DNA of 64,000 nucleotides from Tachypleus tridentatus (GCF_004210375.1 NC_134825.1:2604001-2668000), one strand, 5' to 3'; shown: positions 49,656-61,154, counted from the stretch's first letter. Notes: a model not told the origin generated them from the sequence alone. Numbers and translations: made by a program.

Positions 49656-49868
49656 GCTACATCAATTGACAGTACTATTGTACACATATTTAAACAACTC
49701 TACTACATCAATAGACAGTACTATTAGACACATTTAAACAACTCGGCTACATTAATAGACAGTACTATTAGACATATTTAAACAACTCGGCTACATCAAA
49801 AGACAGTACTATTGTACATATATTTAAACAACTCTACTACATCAAAAGACAGTACTATTGTACATAAA
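49656..49868. repeat. Minisatellite, about 42-48 bp unit, 5 copies
   Basis: The unit contains ctacatcaatagacagtact, attagacacatttaaacaact. Units differ by a gta/a insertion after atta. Confidence 0.88.
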
Positions 49869-51190
49869 CTATTGACACAGAAGATATGAAGGATGAATTA
49901 ACTGAACTAAACATAAACTATTGACACAGAAGATATGAAGGATGAATTAACTGAACTAAACATAAACTATTAACACAGAAGATATGAAGGATGAATTAAC
50001 TGAACTAAACATAAACTATTGACACAGAAGATATGAAGGATGAATTAACTGAACTAAACATAAACTATTGACACAGAAGATATGAAGGATGAATTAACTG
50101 AACTAAACATTAACTATTGACACAGAAGATATGAAGGATGAATTAACTGAACTAAACATAAACTATTGACACAGAAGATATGAAGGATGAATTAACTGAA
50201 CTAAACATAAACTATTGACACAGAAGATATGAAGGATGAATTAACTGAACTAAACATTAACTATTGACACAGAAGATATGAAGGATGAATTTACTGAACT
50301 AAACATTAAGTATTGACACAGAAGATATGAAGGATGAATTAACTGAACTAAACATAAACTATTGACACAGAAGATATGAAGGATGAATTAACTGAACTAA
50401 ACATAAACTATTGACACAGAAGATATGAAGGATGAATTAACTGAACTAAACATAAACTATTAACACAGAAGATATGAAGGATGAATTAACTGAACTAAAC
50501 ATAAACTATTGACACAGAAGATATTAAGGATGAATTAACTGAACTACACATAAACTATTGACACAGAAGATATGAAGGATGAATTAACTGAACTAAACAT
50601 TAACTATTGACACAGAAGATATGAAGGATGAATTAACTGAACTAAACATAAACTACTGACACAGAAGATATGAAGGATGAATTAACTGAACTAAACATAA
50701 ACTATTGACACAGAAGATATGAAGGATGAATTAACTGAACTAAACATTAACTATTGACACAGAAGATATGAAGGATGAATTAACTGAACTAAACATAAAC
50801 TATTGACACAGAAGATATGAAGGATGAATTAACTGAACTAAACATGAACTATTGACACAGAAGATATGAAGGATGAATTAACTGAACTAAACATAAACTA
50901 TTAACACAGAAGATATAAAGGATGAATTAACTGAACTAAACATAAACTATTAACACAGAAGATATAAAGGATGAATTAACTGAACTTAACATAAACTATT
51001 GACACAGAAGATATGAAGGATGAATTAACTGAACTAAACATAAACTATTGACACAGAAGATATGAAGGATGAATTAACTGAACTAAACATAAACTACTGA
51101 CACAGAAGATATGAAGGATGAATTAACTGAACTAAACATAAACTATTAACACAGAAGATATGAAGGATGAATTAACTGAACTAAACATTA
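49864..51190. repeat. Minisatellite, 49-bp unit, about 27 copies
   Basis: Highly regular units with ataaactattgacacagaag, atatgaaggatgaattaact and gaactaaac. Differences are single bases (ataaac/attaac, ttgac/ttaac). It abuts the preceding array at its left and the LINE ORF1 at its right; the last gaactaaacatt runs directly into the LINE sequence. Confidence 0.95.
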
Positions 51191-52260
51191 AACACGTTTC
51201 AGTTGAACGAATACTTTCTAAAATAACCAAAAAACCAACTAATCTAATTAAAGTAGTTACGAAAAATACCCAAGAAATAACCCAGCCAATAAATAATGGT
51301 ATCACAAATACACAGTAGAAGAAACCAAAACACCATCAGTGGTTGTAACACAGTGCCACCAATGCCAAAGGTTTGGACATGAAGCAGCAGCATGCCAAGC
51401 AACTGCGCGCTGTGTCGGCTGTGGAGAAAATCATCATATAATACAGTGCACCAAACTAAACCCCAAACCTAAATGCTGTACTTGTGGGGAAGAACACACT
51501 GCAAACTATAAAGGATACCAAAAATATTAATCAATTAAGGCACACTTATACGAACTTAAAAATCCAAACATGAACAAGCCACAAACAAACAAAATCCAAG
51601 AACAATCCAAAGAAACTGCTATTCAAACACCAGAAAACACAAACCCACAAACAAACCCGTATGCTGCAGTGGTCAAGAAAACATTATTCATGAAGGAAAA
51701 ACCATCAACAAGTAATGAAGACTTACCTAAAACAACTGAAGACACACACAAAACCACACCTACGAATATTGAAAACACACTAACCAATGTCATTACTTCC
51801 AACTTCTCTAAAATATTCACAGAATACACAAATACCAATAACGAAAACAGTCTAACAGACATAATCATTTAAATAATTACGAAAAACATTTAAAAATACC
51901 TACCACAAATGTTAACATACATCATGAACTCTGTTAAACATGGATAAATTTACAGTACTACATATCAATATCCAGGGTGCTATTGCTTCCAACACCTCTC
52001 CCCATTAAACTTGTACATCTGATCTTTAAGATAAAATTAAATTTAAAATAATAATAAAATAGTGCTATAATTAAAACAGCCACCTACGTTCTAGACTTTA
52101 AAAAATAAATAAAAAATAAAAAAAATGAAAGTAAAATATAAGTGGACCTGAAAGGACCAGATTTAAAGATATGTTATGACTTCAGTATTAATCAGTCCAT
52201 TCCAACTTAGTATTGGAAGGAGGTAGAGGTCTTGTGTACCTGACCCTCCTGGGTATACAA
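51190..52260 (+). mobile_element. Jockey-type LINE piece, ORF1 and start of ORF2
   Basis: 51339-51530 encodes three zinc knuckles: CHQCQRFGHEAAAC, CVGCGENHHIIQC and CCTCGEEHTANYKGY, the signature of Jockey/R1-type ORF1. The frame resumes at 51570 with MNKPQTNKIQ and a Thr/Asn-rich tail. ATG 51938 begins MDKFTVLHINIQGAIAS, the start of an endonuclease ORF, and breaks off at once. The sequence to about 52260 may be the 3' UTR, implying an internal deletion of ORF2. Confidence 0.75.
51339..51530 (+). pseudogene. LINE ORF1 zinc-knuckle fragment
   Basis: 63 codons with the spacing C-x2-C-x4-H-x4-C, C-x2-C-x4-H-x4-C and C-x2-C-x4-H for RNA binding. The third knuckle has Tyr where the last Cys is expected, and a TAA stop follows soon after. 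Confidence 0.75.
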
Positions 52261-53249
52261 ATATATATACCCAAACAGTTATAGATAGATAGATAGATCC
52301 ACTTATAGATAGATTTGGAATATTGCCCAATAAGGCTAATCACTCACTAGCCAGTTAACTTCATGTTTTTTGTCGTTTTCTGTTGTTGCTAACTAATTTT
52401 CTGCACTTCACTTTTCCTTTCTACTTTACTTTAGTCCTTGCTTTTGCTTAATCGCCTATATTTATTCATTGACCACTGAGACCTCGAACTTTCTGTAAAG
52501 TATGCAAATTGCACTGATTTAACAATGCTCAGGGAAATGAGAAAATTACTTATGATTCGAGTAACTTGAAGTCAACAATATTAATAAAGTCTTAATAACA
52601 ATGTAATTGCAAACACAGTGTCCATTTTTACTGAGTTACTTAACCAAACATGTCATAAATATCGCCTTTAAAATGACTAACTTTTAATTATTTTGTTTTG
52701 AAAACTTAACTGATTTTTAAATATTATCTAACAAGAGAAATTAAATAACAAAAGTTATACTAAACTGTCCTGTATATCCAATGGTAAGACTCTCTTCGAG
52801 AAAAATGTTTATAATATACACAATGTTTACACTATATACAATGTTTACAATGTATACAATGTTTACACTATATACAACGTTTACATTATATACAATGTTT
52901 ACAATATATATATACAAAGACCGTTCTTATCCGAAACCTTCTTTACCCCAGCATTTACGGTTCATTCGTCAGTCACTTATCACACAGAGCTTCTGATAGG
53001 GTTTCAACTTAATAGCATCCTTGTCTTCATATTGATCTTTTATTGCTTATGTTCTATCTTTCCTGATATATCTGTATACTGGCACAGCTGTTCCTCTTTC
53101 TTTTATTTTGCAAATCAGTTTTTCAATAATGTTAACTTCCTTATGCATCTCATCTCCATTCAGTCACCGTCTTCACATTTTGCTTCTACAGTAGCTACAT
53201 CTGTGGCTTAATAGCTGCAACAGTTAAATATTTTTCCTTCTTCAACAAA
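52261..53249. other. AT-rich spacer with simple repeats
   Basis: (TAGA)n at about 52282-52302, and a short 17-18-bp repeat with caatgtttacactatata at 52806-52918 (about six copies). Nothing else was recognised. Confidence 0.6.
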
Positions 53250-54570
53250 TTACACTATGTAACAAAATTTTTACTTTTTCTTGTTCCTGGGCAGAAAGTG
53301 TTATTTCCCAATTGCTTACGCCTAAAGTAAATAGAAAAGACTTATTTTTCTCTTCTAGCTTTGCTTTTGTGACCTGGGTAATGAAATTTTCAAATTTACC
53401 TATTTTCCGGAACATTCCAGGTAGATTCAGTGCTGAGTAGCTGATAAAGAATTTTCAAGAACCGTCTCTTCCCCTGGCTCATTTGGTGCACCTTAAAGAG
53501 GAATACAACAGCGTCAAGACCTTGCTAGAAACCTTGAAGTATGATGAGTATGGCTGGGAGGTTATTGGAGACTTCAAAATGATGGCATTCCTGATGGGTC
53601 TCCAAGGAGGCTTTACCAAGTTTCCTTGTTATCTATGCCTTTGGGACAGCAGGGACACTGCAGCACACTACAACAGGAAACACTGGCCGCAATGGACCAA
53701 GTTCTCTGTGGGGAGGCACAATGTTAAGTGTGAGTCACTAGTGGACCTCCAAAAGGTGTTGTTCCCACCATTTCTCATAAAATTGGGTCTTATGAAACAA
53801 TTTGTTACATCTCTTGATAAGGTGTCTGCAACCGTCAAATACCTTCGAGACTTTTTCTCTAAGCTGTCTGAAGGTCAAAGTTGGTGTCTTGGTTGGACCA
53901 CAAGTAAAGAAGATCCTGGAGTGTACAGAATTCCCCAAGATCAGTAGGAAAGGAAAAAAGCTTGGGGCAGCTTTGTCGCATTAGTTTGGGGTTTCTTGAG
54001 CAATCACAAGGCCGAAAATTATGTGGAACTGGTTGAGGCTCTGGTAAAGAACTACAGCAAAATGGGCTGCAGGATGTCCTTGAGAGTCCATATCCTTGAC
54101 GCTCATCTTGATAAATTCAAAGGGAACATGGGAGCATACTCAGAGGAGCAAGGCGAGCGCTTCCACCAAGATATACTGGACTTTTGATGCCGCTACCAAG
54201 GAGCGTTTAACGAAAACATCATGGGAGACTATATTTGGGGGCTAATACATGAAAGTGATTTACATTAAATTCACAAATCTAAAAAAAAAAAATACTCACT
54301 TTTAAATATTTTTGTTATTTTTGTATAACTTTAGTATAAATATATGTAAATCTTGATTCATATGTTGTTTTATTCAGACTTTATGTAAATGAAAATCTGC
54401 AAGTTTGCCCATTTTTATATAGAAAATAGGTAAATTTCTAAATTTCATTATCCAGGTCACAAAAGCAAAGTTTGAAGGGAATAATGGCCATTTTCTGTAC
54501 TTTTACAACATAAGCAATTAAGAAATAACACGTACTATCCAAGAACAAAAGTTGTGCTACATTGTGTTAT
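53250..54570 (+). mobile_element. DNA transposon with about 150-bp terminal inverted repeats
   Basis: 53252-53408 is the imperfect reverse complement of about 54418-54568. The best-conserved blocks are ctttgcttttgtgacctgg, taatgaaattt, aaatttacctatttt, gtgttatttc and aattgcttac/atg. Between them lies a broken protein-coding region on the + strand. The whole is about 1.3 kb. I cannot assign it to a named superfamily with confidence. Confidence 0.75.
53450..54260 (+). pseudogene. Transposon-encoded protein of unassigned family, frameshifted
   Basis: The first frame (about 53460-53880) encodes LVHLKEEYNSVKTLLETLKY, then WEVIGDFKMMAFLMGLQGGF and CYLCLWDSRDT, then PPFLIKLGLMKQFVTSLDK. After a shift near 53870 the frame continues KVKVGVLVGPQVKKILECTE, and after another near 53945 FLSNHKAENYVELVEALVKN and MSLRVHILDAHLDKF, then EEQGERFHQDILDF. 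The CxxC and HxxD/E-rich motifs suggest a DDE-type transposase fragment, but catalytic residues are not assigned. Because the shifts are few, it is relatively young. Confidence 0.65.
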
Positions 54571-54741
54571 CATTCACTTCTACTTTGTACTATTTTCTGT
54601 TGGTAATTTTCTGTACTTCAAAATGTCCTTTCCAGTGCAATTTAATTTTAATTTTAACTGTTGGTAACTGAACTATAACCTTCTGATCGACCTTGAAATG
54701 TCGATCTTTAGTCTTCTTGTTATAGAAATACTTCTTACTAT
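54571..54741. other. Unassigned spacer
   Basis: Short AT-rich segment between two elements; nothing recognised. Confidence 0.4.
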
Positions 54742-54880
54742 TTTTGATAGGTTATGCTTTCCCACTAGAACTGCTTTGATAGGTTTAGCTTTCCTACTAG
54801 AACTGCTTTGATAGGTTTACCTTTCCCACTAGAACTGCTTTGACAGGTTTAGCTTTCCCACTAGAACTGCTTTGGTAGGC
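54742..54880. repeat. Short tandem repeat, 32-bp unit, 4 copies
   Basis: tttgataggtttagctttcc then cactagaactgc, repeated with single-base changes. Confidence 0.9.
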
Positions 54881-54889
54881 CCAGATCAT

Positions 54890-56330
54890 TATTCCTGTTG
54901 GTCCTCTGCTTCGTCAGTCTTTACTTTTTAAATTTTGTATTGTGCTTGAATTTATCTTGGGCACTGTTCTGACGTATCTGTAAAATAAGGCCTTTCTTCA
55001 TGCTTCCTTCAGTGTCTTTCAACCAACATTCAGGATGTAACTTTTTGAAACTTTAAGAAGCTTAATATCTTACTTGTTCTTTTTCGCTTTAGCTGTTGTA
55101 GCGATTGCAGATTCTTCACTCATCTTATTTCTGTCTGGTTTTCCAAATTTTACTACATTTTATGTTTCCAAACACCAATTGGTGTATTAGTGTCTTGACA
55201 CACATGACGTGAATGTTTCCTACAAAATATGGAGTAACCAGCTTCATTTTTGCCATGGGCATCTTTCTCACTGTCTTAGCAATTAACACAGACAAGTACA
55301 TATCATCTATCATCTGGTTATCAGATACTAGACTAGTTCTCACTAAAGTATCACTGCACCAAATGTATCATAGGGCTTTCATTTCCTGTACTCAACATAG
55401 CCTACATATAGTGACATACTATGACTTGTTGGCTTCTATTGATATTTTTAATATGCTCCCATCACTACTGGAACTGTTGATCCCTTGGACAACTTCAGTT
55501 GTCCATCAGCCATGAACTGATCAGTAACACAAATAGCACTTTCTTCTCGTGGCGAATCTGACACGTTTTCTTGATTCTGTTTCTTCTGGCACTAGTAACC
55601 ATCGTGACAGTAATTTTTTTTTCCTTTTCCTTACCACAGCTATCTTTGTAAGCAGTTCCAGCTGCTTTATGGTAAGGTTTTTGCTGTTGATTTTTAGCAA
55701 TAGACTTGTACTTCTTTGCAATGTGCTCCATTTTATAACAAATATAGCATCTCTGACATCATGCCTGCATTACTTGTAGGCCTTTTCCTGTGAGAAATGG
55801 GTTTAGGCCCAATTGTCTTTGTTTCATTTCTGACTTTGGACAAATTTTTCATATCTCTAGGAACTCATCCATTATATTTTTCTTTTCATCAAATTTAGGC
55901 AGCTTGGGTCAGTTGAAAGTGAGCCATTATCATTCTTGTGCCCTTTGTCTTTCTGTTGGGATAACAATGAAAATTTGTGCTATTATTCTCTCTATCTCCA
56001 GTCTCTCATTTTTCTTTTCTCAATTTGTATTCTTATTCTCTCTATTTGCAGTTTTACTTTCTCTCTCTCTCTCCTTTTATTTTACTCAACTTGTACTATT
56101 ATTCTTGCTCTCTTTATTTCTATCCTTATTTTATTTTTCTTCCTCTATTCTCTGTCTATCCTTCTGTCTTTTCTGTTACTTCTATTCTATCTCTCCACTT
56201 CTTCTTGTTGTTTAAAATCTATCATTGTTTGCTATCTTTTAATCAAATATGCTTGCCTCTCTCAATTCAGTTATCAATCTGCCATAGTTGTACAACGTAC
56301 TTGTAATTCCTACACTATTTTCTTAAGCAT
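54890..56330 (-). mobile_element. Ty3/gypsy gag-protease fragment (minus strand)
   Basis: Reading down from 56330: an A-rich strand encoding a Glu/Arg/Lys-rich stretch (seen as T/C-rich on +, 55970-56220), then PKFDEKKNIMDEFLE and LNPFLTGKGL at about 55900-55790 (retrotransposon gag core), then CYICYKMEHIAKKYKS at about 55757-55705 (CCHC zinc knuckle with the last Cys changed). Protease-side sequence SDNQMIDDMYLSVL and KLVTPYFVGNIHVMCVK follows at about 55335-55190. Stops interrupt it and no reverse transcriptase follows, so this is a truncated relic from a family different from copies A/B. Confidence 0.7.
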
Positions 56331-56849
56331 ATAGCAATACATATATAGTCCTACTTATTTTCACTGTCCTTCACACCTTCTTCTATCGACATTTACCATC
56401 ACCAAGACTTTCAGAGTTTGGAACATGAGTGACATGACAATTGTTCCATATCACGTGTTTGTGACGTGATGATGATAAATTGGAACAATAAACGTACAGC
56501 ATACACGTGTTTTAAAATAATATATACAAACTAAGTCATATGTATGTACACTACAGGGCATTACAGTCGTATCTCAAACCCTAAGTAATCCTCTTTTCGT
56601 GGCAAAAGTACAGTTAGGCTGATTTAATCATTTTAAAATCCAAATGACAAGAAAAACTTTTTTTTCTACTCTTATCACAATATTATTAGTGAATAATTCA
56701 CTTAAGTTACTCTGTGGGATACCACAGTTACTCTATTAATTGTCTCTTTTTCGTCAAAGTCCATATGTTACTAAAATATTAGATTCGGTATTATTAAAAC
56801 ATTAACTCCATCATAGATATAGTTTGGAGGAACTAAACAAAATAATCAC
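56331..56849. other. Spacer with an imperfect inverted repeat
   Basis: At 56440-56490, ATTGTTCC..ATCACGT pairs with ACGTGAT..GGAACAAT around a short centre containing CACGTG. It may be part of the LTR of the neighbouring gypsy element; no second LTR copy is visible. Confidence 0.45.
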
Positions 56850-59000
56850 TTAGCTAGCTAAAAAAATGGAGTAAATCCATCACAAGAAAATACATGAGGA
56901 ACTTGAAAGAACATATTGCAAGAAACTATAGATCAGAACCAATAGAAAACAAGAATTCATATAAGATAAGGAAAAGAAATAACTGGAAATTGTGGGAAAT
57001 ACGGCTATCATAGCTTAGACTGTAACAGCTTTTATTCAGTCAAGGAGACAGTCAGATCAGAGTTAATGAGACACATAGACAACAGTCGAAGTTCAGCTGG
57101 AAATACAAGTTCATTATTTAACAAAAGTACGTGTATGTTTATTGAATGAAAACATTAATTTAAACTACTTCTACAATTACAACTATTCGTCCTGTTTCTT
57201 TATTAAATATGAAGAATTGCCTCTAGAGATGAGGAAAGAAATAGTAATGATGCAAAAAGTAAGCAAACACAAAGCTCCATAAAAAGGGAATTTGGAAGTT
57301 GTCTTCTCTGTAGGAAGTTTCTCTGTGCTTATCTTAATTAAGTAACTTACAATGAAGGAAATTGCATTTTAAGAATGAAGTTCCTCTAAAGAGATGGATA
57401 TAATGTCAGGCTAGCTTCAAGTGGCTTCATAGTTTATCACAATAAAATTCCTATGTACTAAATAGCCTTTACTATACCGAAGGTTGAACATCTAGTGGTA
57501 GCAGGCAACACTGATCATTGTACTACCAAGAAATGAGATACTCATATCACGAGTTAATAACAATAATCCTTTATCTAATGACTGAGGCACAGTGGAACCA
57601 AATACTATAGTGTATCATGAGGGAATGATCTTTGGAAAAACTCTCCTGGATGTGAAGGATAAATATATACATTATTTTACTCAGAAAATACTTAGCAGAG
57701 AGGACAACCTCCAACGTTAAGTAGGTATTCAGAAAAGAGGAAATTGAAACTGAAAGTTGTCTAATTTGATTGTCCTTAGAAGTGTATTGGTGAGAGAATG
57801 GTCAAGTGGTCAACTTCTGTGATGGATTTACTATAATATATCTTCCGTAATGTCGGTGTTTGTTTAAATTACATCTATATTGAGAAATGTACGTAACTTA
57901 TACTCTTAAACCTGTATTACGATATTCTATTCACTAAAGTTGTAGCAAATTGTCGAATGTAAAATTCAGCAATATGTACTTACGAAAACACTGCTGTATT
58001 GTCAAGATTACTGTGTAAACTGAAGTTTCGAGAAACTCTTCTAACACCTATAAATACAAAGAAAATGATACGCCAAAAGACAGTTTGCTATAGTCAGGAT
58101 GTTATAAACAGTGGTAGCTATAACTGTGGTTCATATAATTATTATTGATTGGGAACTTCAGATATCTGAGCGGAACATTTAAAGATTTCGAATATTACAA
58201 ACCATTAAACGTCAGCTGATAAACACCTAACATTAGTATTTTTACGAAAACATTATATAACTTCAGCGGTGAAAAACTTGACGTGTGACCTGTGAAGAAA
58301 AGAGAATACAGAGCTAGCTAGCTCCCTGTTAAGTGAGTTGTACCTACCTACATCAATCCAAAATTAACTTGGTCATCGTGAACCGTCGATAAGATAAAAA
58401 GGAAGTTCCAGACAAGAAAGAAGACTCTGTTTTATTTGTAAGTCAAAAATGTATGTAGATAGATCATTGTTTGTAATAACAGTTATTGTAAATTGTGTTA
58501 TCGTTTGTATATTAAAGTTTACTTGTATTAAGAAAGAGAAATGTCTTGTTGACAAGTATACTAAACATAGCAACATTTATTTAACTTCTAAATTTAAATT
58601 ATCATTTTACTCAGTTTCAGGCTATTTGAGATTATAATATTTAACACTTCAAATCTGTTAACAGAAATTGTACATGCAGAGCAACCTGGAGTTCCTGGTA
58701 AGACTGTTTTCAGAGAATGGTCAAGAATGGAGCCTTCAGTGGATTCAGCCAATCATCTACCCAGAAAAGAGAACCCCAGAAACTATACTGACAGTGATAA
58801 CAATGGACCATCCCATCCTTACTGCCAGTGATAACAGTGGACCATCCCATTCTTACTGCCAGTGATAACAGTGAACCATCCCATCCTTACTGCCAGTGAT
58901 AACAGTGGACCATCCCATCCTTATGCAATAAGCGTTGGAAATGAAAAGCGACAAAAATACTTGGTGAACAGTGAATTTAATATAGTGTTTTATATGCACA
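56850..59000 (+). mobile_element. Decayed Ty3/gypsy retrotransposon, copy B
   Basis: A CCHC zinc knuckle (GNCGKYGYHSLDCNS) lies at about 56990-57035, and the following segment (ggctagcttcaagtggcttc at 57410) is the counterpart of 6460 in copy A. The 3' end (gaatttaatatagtgtttta at about 58970) matches about 9838 in copy A. The RT, RNase H and integrase core are missing, so most of pol was deleted. Same orientation as copy A. 57800-58650 has no identifiable motif. Confidence 0.65.
58792..58923. repeat. Tandem repeat, 4 copies of 34 bp, in gypsy copy B
   Basis: cagtgataac recurs at 58792, 58826, 58860 and 58894, followed by agtggaccatcccatcctta. The copies are nearly identical, in the region that would encode the integrase C-terminus. 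Confidence 0.93.
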
Positions 59001-59386
59001 TAATGTTAAGATGAAACATATTATATATAACAATTGTGGATTAAATATAAAGTGTTCCCTGAAGCATCTTTACGTTCGTTAGCAAGTGAGTTGTTTCAAG
59101 AGTAAAGTTTGTGAAAAAAATTACTTCAAGACTGAATTCACTCCTTCAGTGACTTTTGTGAAGTATTTAGATCTATGTCAGTTTTCGTACTGTTGAATTA
59201 CTTTGAAAAAGTAATTTGATTTTGTTTACAATACTGAGATACTGAGGGAACCTTTGAGTATAATAAGTAATGTAAGTAATATAAGTAATGTAATATAAGA
59301 CTACAAATATTCACAACGCTTAACTTTAAACTTGTATAAACGTTAAAAGAGGAAATAAAATAATTTGTTATTATTACGTAAACGTA
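59001..59386. other. Possible LTR or flank of gypsy copy B
   Basis: AT-rich sequence following the shared 3' boundary motif. No domain; an LTR is possible, but no second copy is available for comparison. Confidence 0.35.
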
Positions 59387-59860
59387 CCCAGTGGTCAGCA
59401 AGAAGTCTGAAGGCTAATAATAGAAAAAAAAATCTGGTTTTGAAACCCATGATGGACATAGAACAGATAACAATGCCCCAATGGTCAGCAATAAGTCTGA
59501 AGGCTAATAATGGAAAAAATCTGGTTTTGAAACCCATGATGGACACAGAACAGATAACAATGCCCCCAATGGTCAGCAAGAAGTCTGAAGGCTAATAATG
59601 GAAAAAATCTGGTTTTGAAACCCATGATGGACACAGAACAGATAACAATGCCTCCAATGGTCAGCAATAAGTCTGAAGGCTAATAATGGAAAAAATCTGG
59701 TTTTGAAACCCATGATGGACACAGAACAGATAACAATGTCCCCAATGGTCAGCAAGAAGTCTGAAGGCTAATAATGGAAAAAATCTAGTTTTGAAACCCA
59801 TGATGGACACAGAACAGATAACTAATTGTGTAGCCTTGCACTTAACCCAGAAACATGAAG
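59387..59860 (+). mobile_element. SINE amplified as a tandem array, 5 units of about 88 bp
   Basis: Units start at about 59387, 59476, 59564, 59651 and 59739 with ccccaatggtcagcaagaag, ctgaaggctaataatgg, ctggttttgaaacccatgat and ggacacagaacagataac. These follow the order of a tRNA-derived SINE body (A-box-like tggtcagc..., B-box-like ggttttgaaaccc, then gcacagatag). Only the last unit carries the SINE 3' end (attgtgtagccttgcacttaac). Confidence 0.8.
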
Positions 59861-60154
59861 AATAAAAAAGCACAAATAACACTTGGTCTGGACGTTATAT
59901 TAAATTTAAAAAAAACCTCTAACGAAACAACAATATTCTACTAATAACTCTACAGCTATATCATCTTTACAATCTCTCTTGGATTGTACAATGAAAACCT
60001 AATATTATATTGTTTAGAATTTTATAGATATTTTGGGCCTATCTTTACACCATACACTCTGTGGCAAACAAACAAGTTACAGAAAACAACAATATAGATT
60101 AAAATATTTAAAAATAAATAGTTTTTTATTAGCATTATTACTATATTCCATACT
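59861..60154. other. AT-rich spacer
   Basis: Nothing recognised between the SINE array and the first full SINE. Confidence 0.4.
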
Positions 60155-60412
60155 GTATACCTGGCTAGGGGGTTAGGGTGCTCGACTCGCGGGTTCAAAT
60201 CTCCGTTACATCAAACATGCTCGTTCTTTCAGCCGTGAGGACGTTATAATGTTACGGTCAATCCCACTATTCGTTGGTAAAAGAGTAGCCCAAGAGTTGG
60301 CGGCAAGTGGTGATGACTAGCTGCCTTCTCTCTAGTCTTACACTGAAAACTACCGATGGCTGGTGTAGATGTCACTCGTAGTTTAGCGCGAAATTAAAAA
60401 ACCAATCAAAAC
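60155..60412 (+). mobile_element. tRNA-derived SINE
   Basis: Begins cctggctagggggttagg (tRNA-like A-box region), B box gggttcaaatctcc, then the family body: caatcccactattcgttgg, taaaagagtagcccaagagt, gatgactagctgccttc, ending gcgcgaaattaaaaaacc. Slightly more diverged than the copy at 60728, especially at the head. Confidence 0.9.
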
Positions 60413-60727
60413 CTGTACAGAGATTTAATGTTGTCAATAATTTGTACACAGTAATCTACACACGTTCATTATCAAAACTCTCTATAGCCAAAAATAAATA
60501 AATAAAAACTTCTAAATAACAACATTGAAATAAGAAAGAAAAACAGAATATAAAGGTATAGTGAAAGAACTTTCAAAATAACATGTGTATTAGTACGAAT
60601 TCCGTCCAAAACTACACTGTATCACAGAGGTAAGTGTATTATATCTGTACTTTATACTCATTTTTTCATGTTCAGTTATCAGTGAAATGAACCGACGAGT
60701 TTAACTACTGTTGGTCTATAAACACAC

Positions 60728-60997
60728 GGCCTGGCATGGCCAAGCGCGTAAGGCGTGCGACTCGTAATCCGAGGGTCGCGGGTTCGCGCCCGCGTCGCGC
60801 TAAACATGCTCGTCCTCCCAGCCGTGGGGGTGTATAATGTGACGGTCAATCCCACTATTCGTTGGTAAAAGAGTAGCCCAAGAGTTGGCGGTGGGTGGTG
60901 ATGACTAGCTGCCTTCCCTCTAGTCTTACACTGCAAAATTAGGGATGGCTAGCACAGATAGCCCTCGAGTAGCTTTGTGCGAAATTCCAAAACAACG
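60728..60997 (+). mobile_element. tRNA-derived SINE with target-site duplication
   Basis: Head ggcctggcatggccaagcgc (A box tggccaagcgcg), B box gggttcgcgccc, body with caatcccactattcgttgg and gatgactagctgccttccc, tail agctttgtgcgaaattcc plus A-rich end. Flanked by the 10-bp direct repeat ataaacacac (60718-60727 and 60998-61007). It ends 81 bp before the candidate start codon of the lipase gene. Confidence 0.94.
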
Positions 60998-61078
60998 ATA
61001 AACACACTGCGTCACTGATTAGCACCAATGACAAAAGAGAGGCGTGTTCACATGCTATACTGTTTATGCGTGGAACGC

Positions 61079-61154
61079 ATGGCTGAGGCACCAGAACAGA
61101 AAAGTGCACCAGTAGTAGTACAATCTTATAGGAGAAAAGTAAAACCGAAAGTTG
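61079..61154 (+). CDS. Candidate first coding exon of PNPLA2-like lipase
   Basis: ATG at 61079 (context acgcATGG) opens MAEAPEQKSAPVVVQSYRRK and VKPKV, and the donor GTAAGT starts at 61155. It leaves in phase 1. If spliced to the second AG at 61993-61994, the frame runs through [11 protein letters not shown] into MNLSFAGCG; if spliced to the first AG at 61976-61977, it meets TAA at once and translation would start at 62027. No TATA box was identified. Evidence is frame plus splice signals. Confidence 0.5.

Noticed and set aside
55936..56334. Serine/leucine-rich hydrophobic proteins on the + strand
   Set aside because: These are shadows of the A-rich coding strand of a minus-strand gypsy gag region.
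60728..60800. Functional tRNA gene
   Set aside because: A and B boxes are present but the cloverleaf is degenerate and followed by the SINE body with target-site duplications.
60679..60936. Minus-strand 85-residue protein
   Set aside because: It is the antisense translation of a tRNA-derived SINE.
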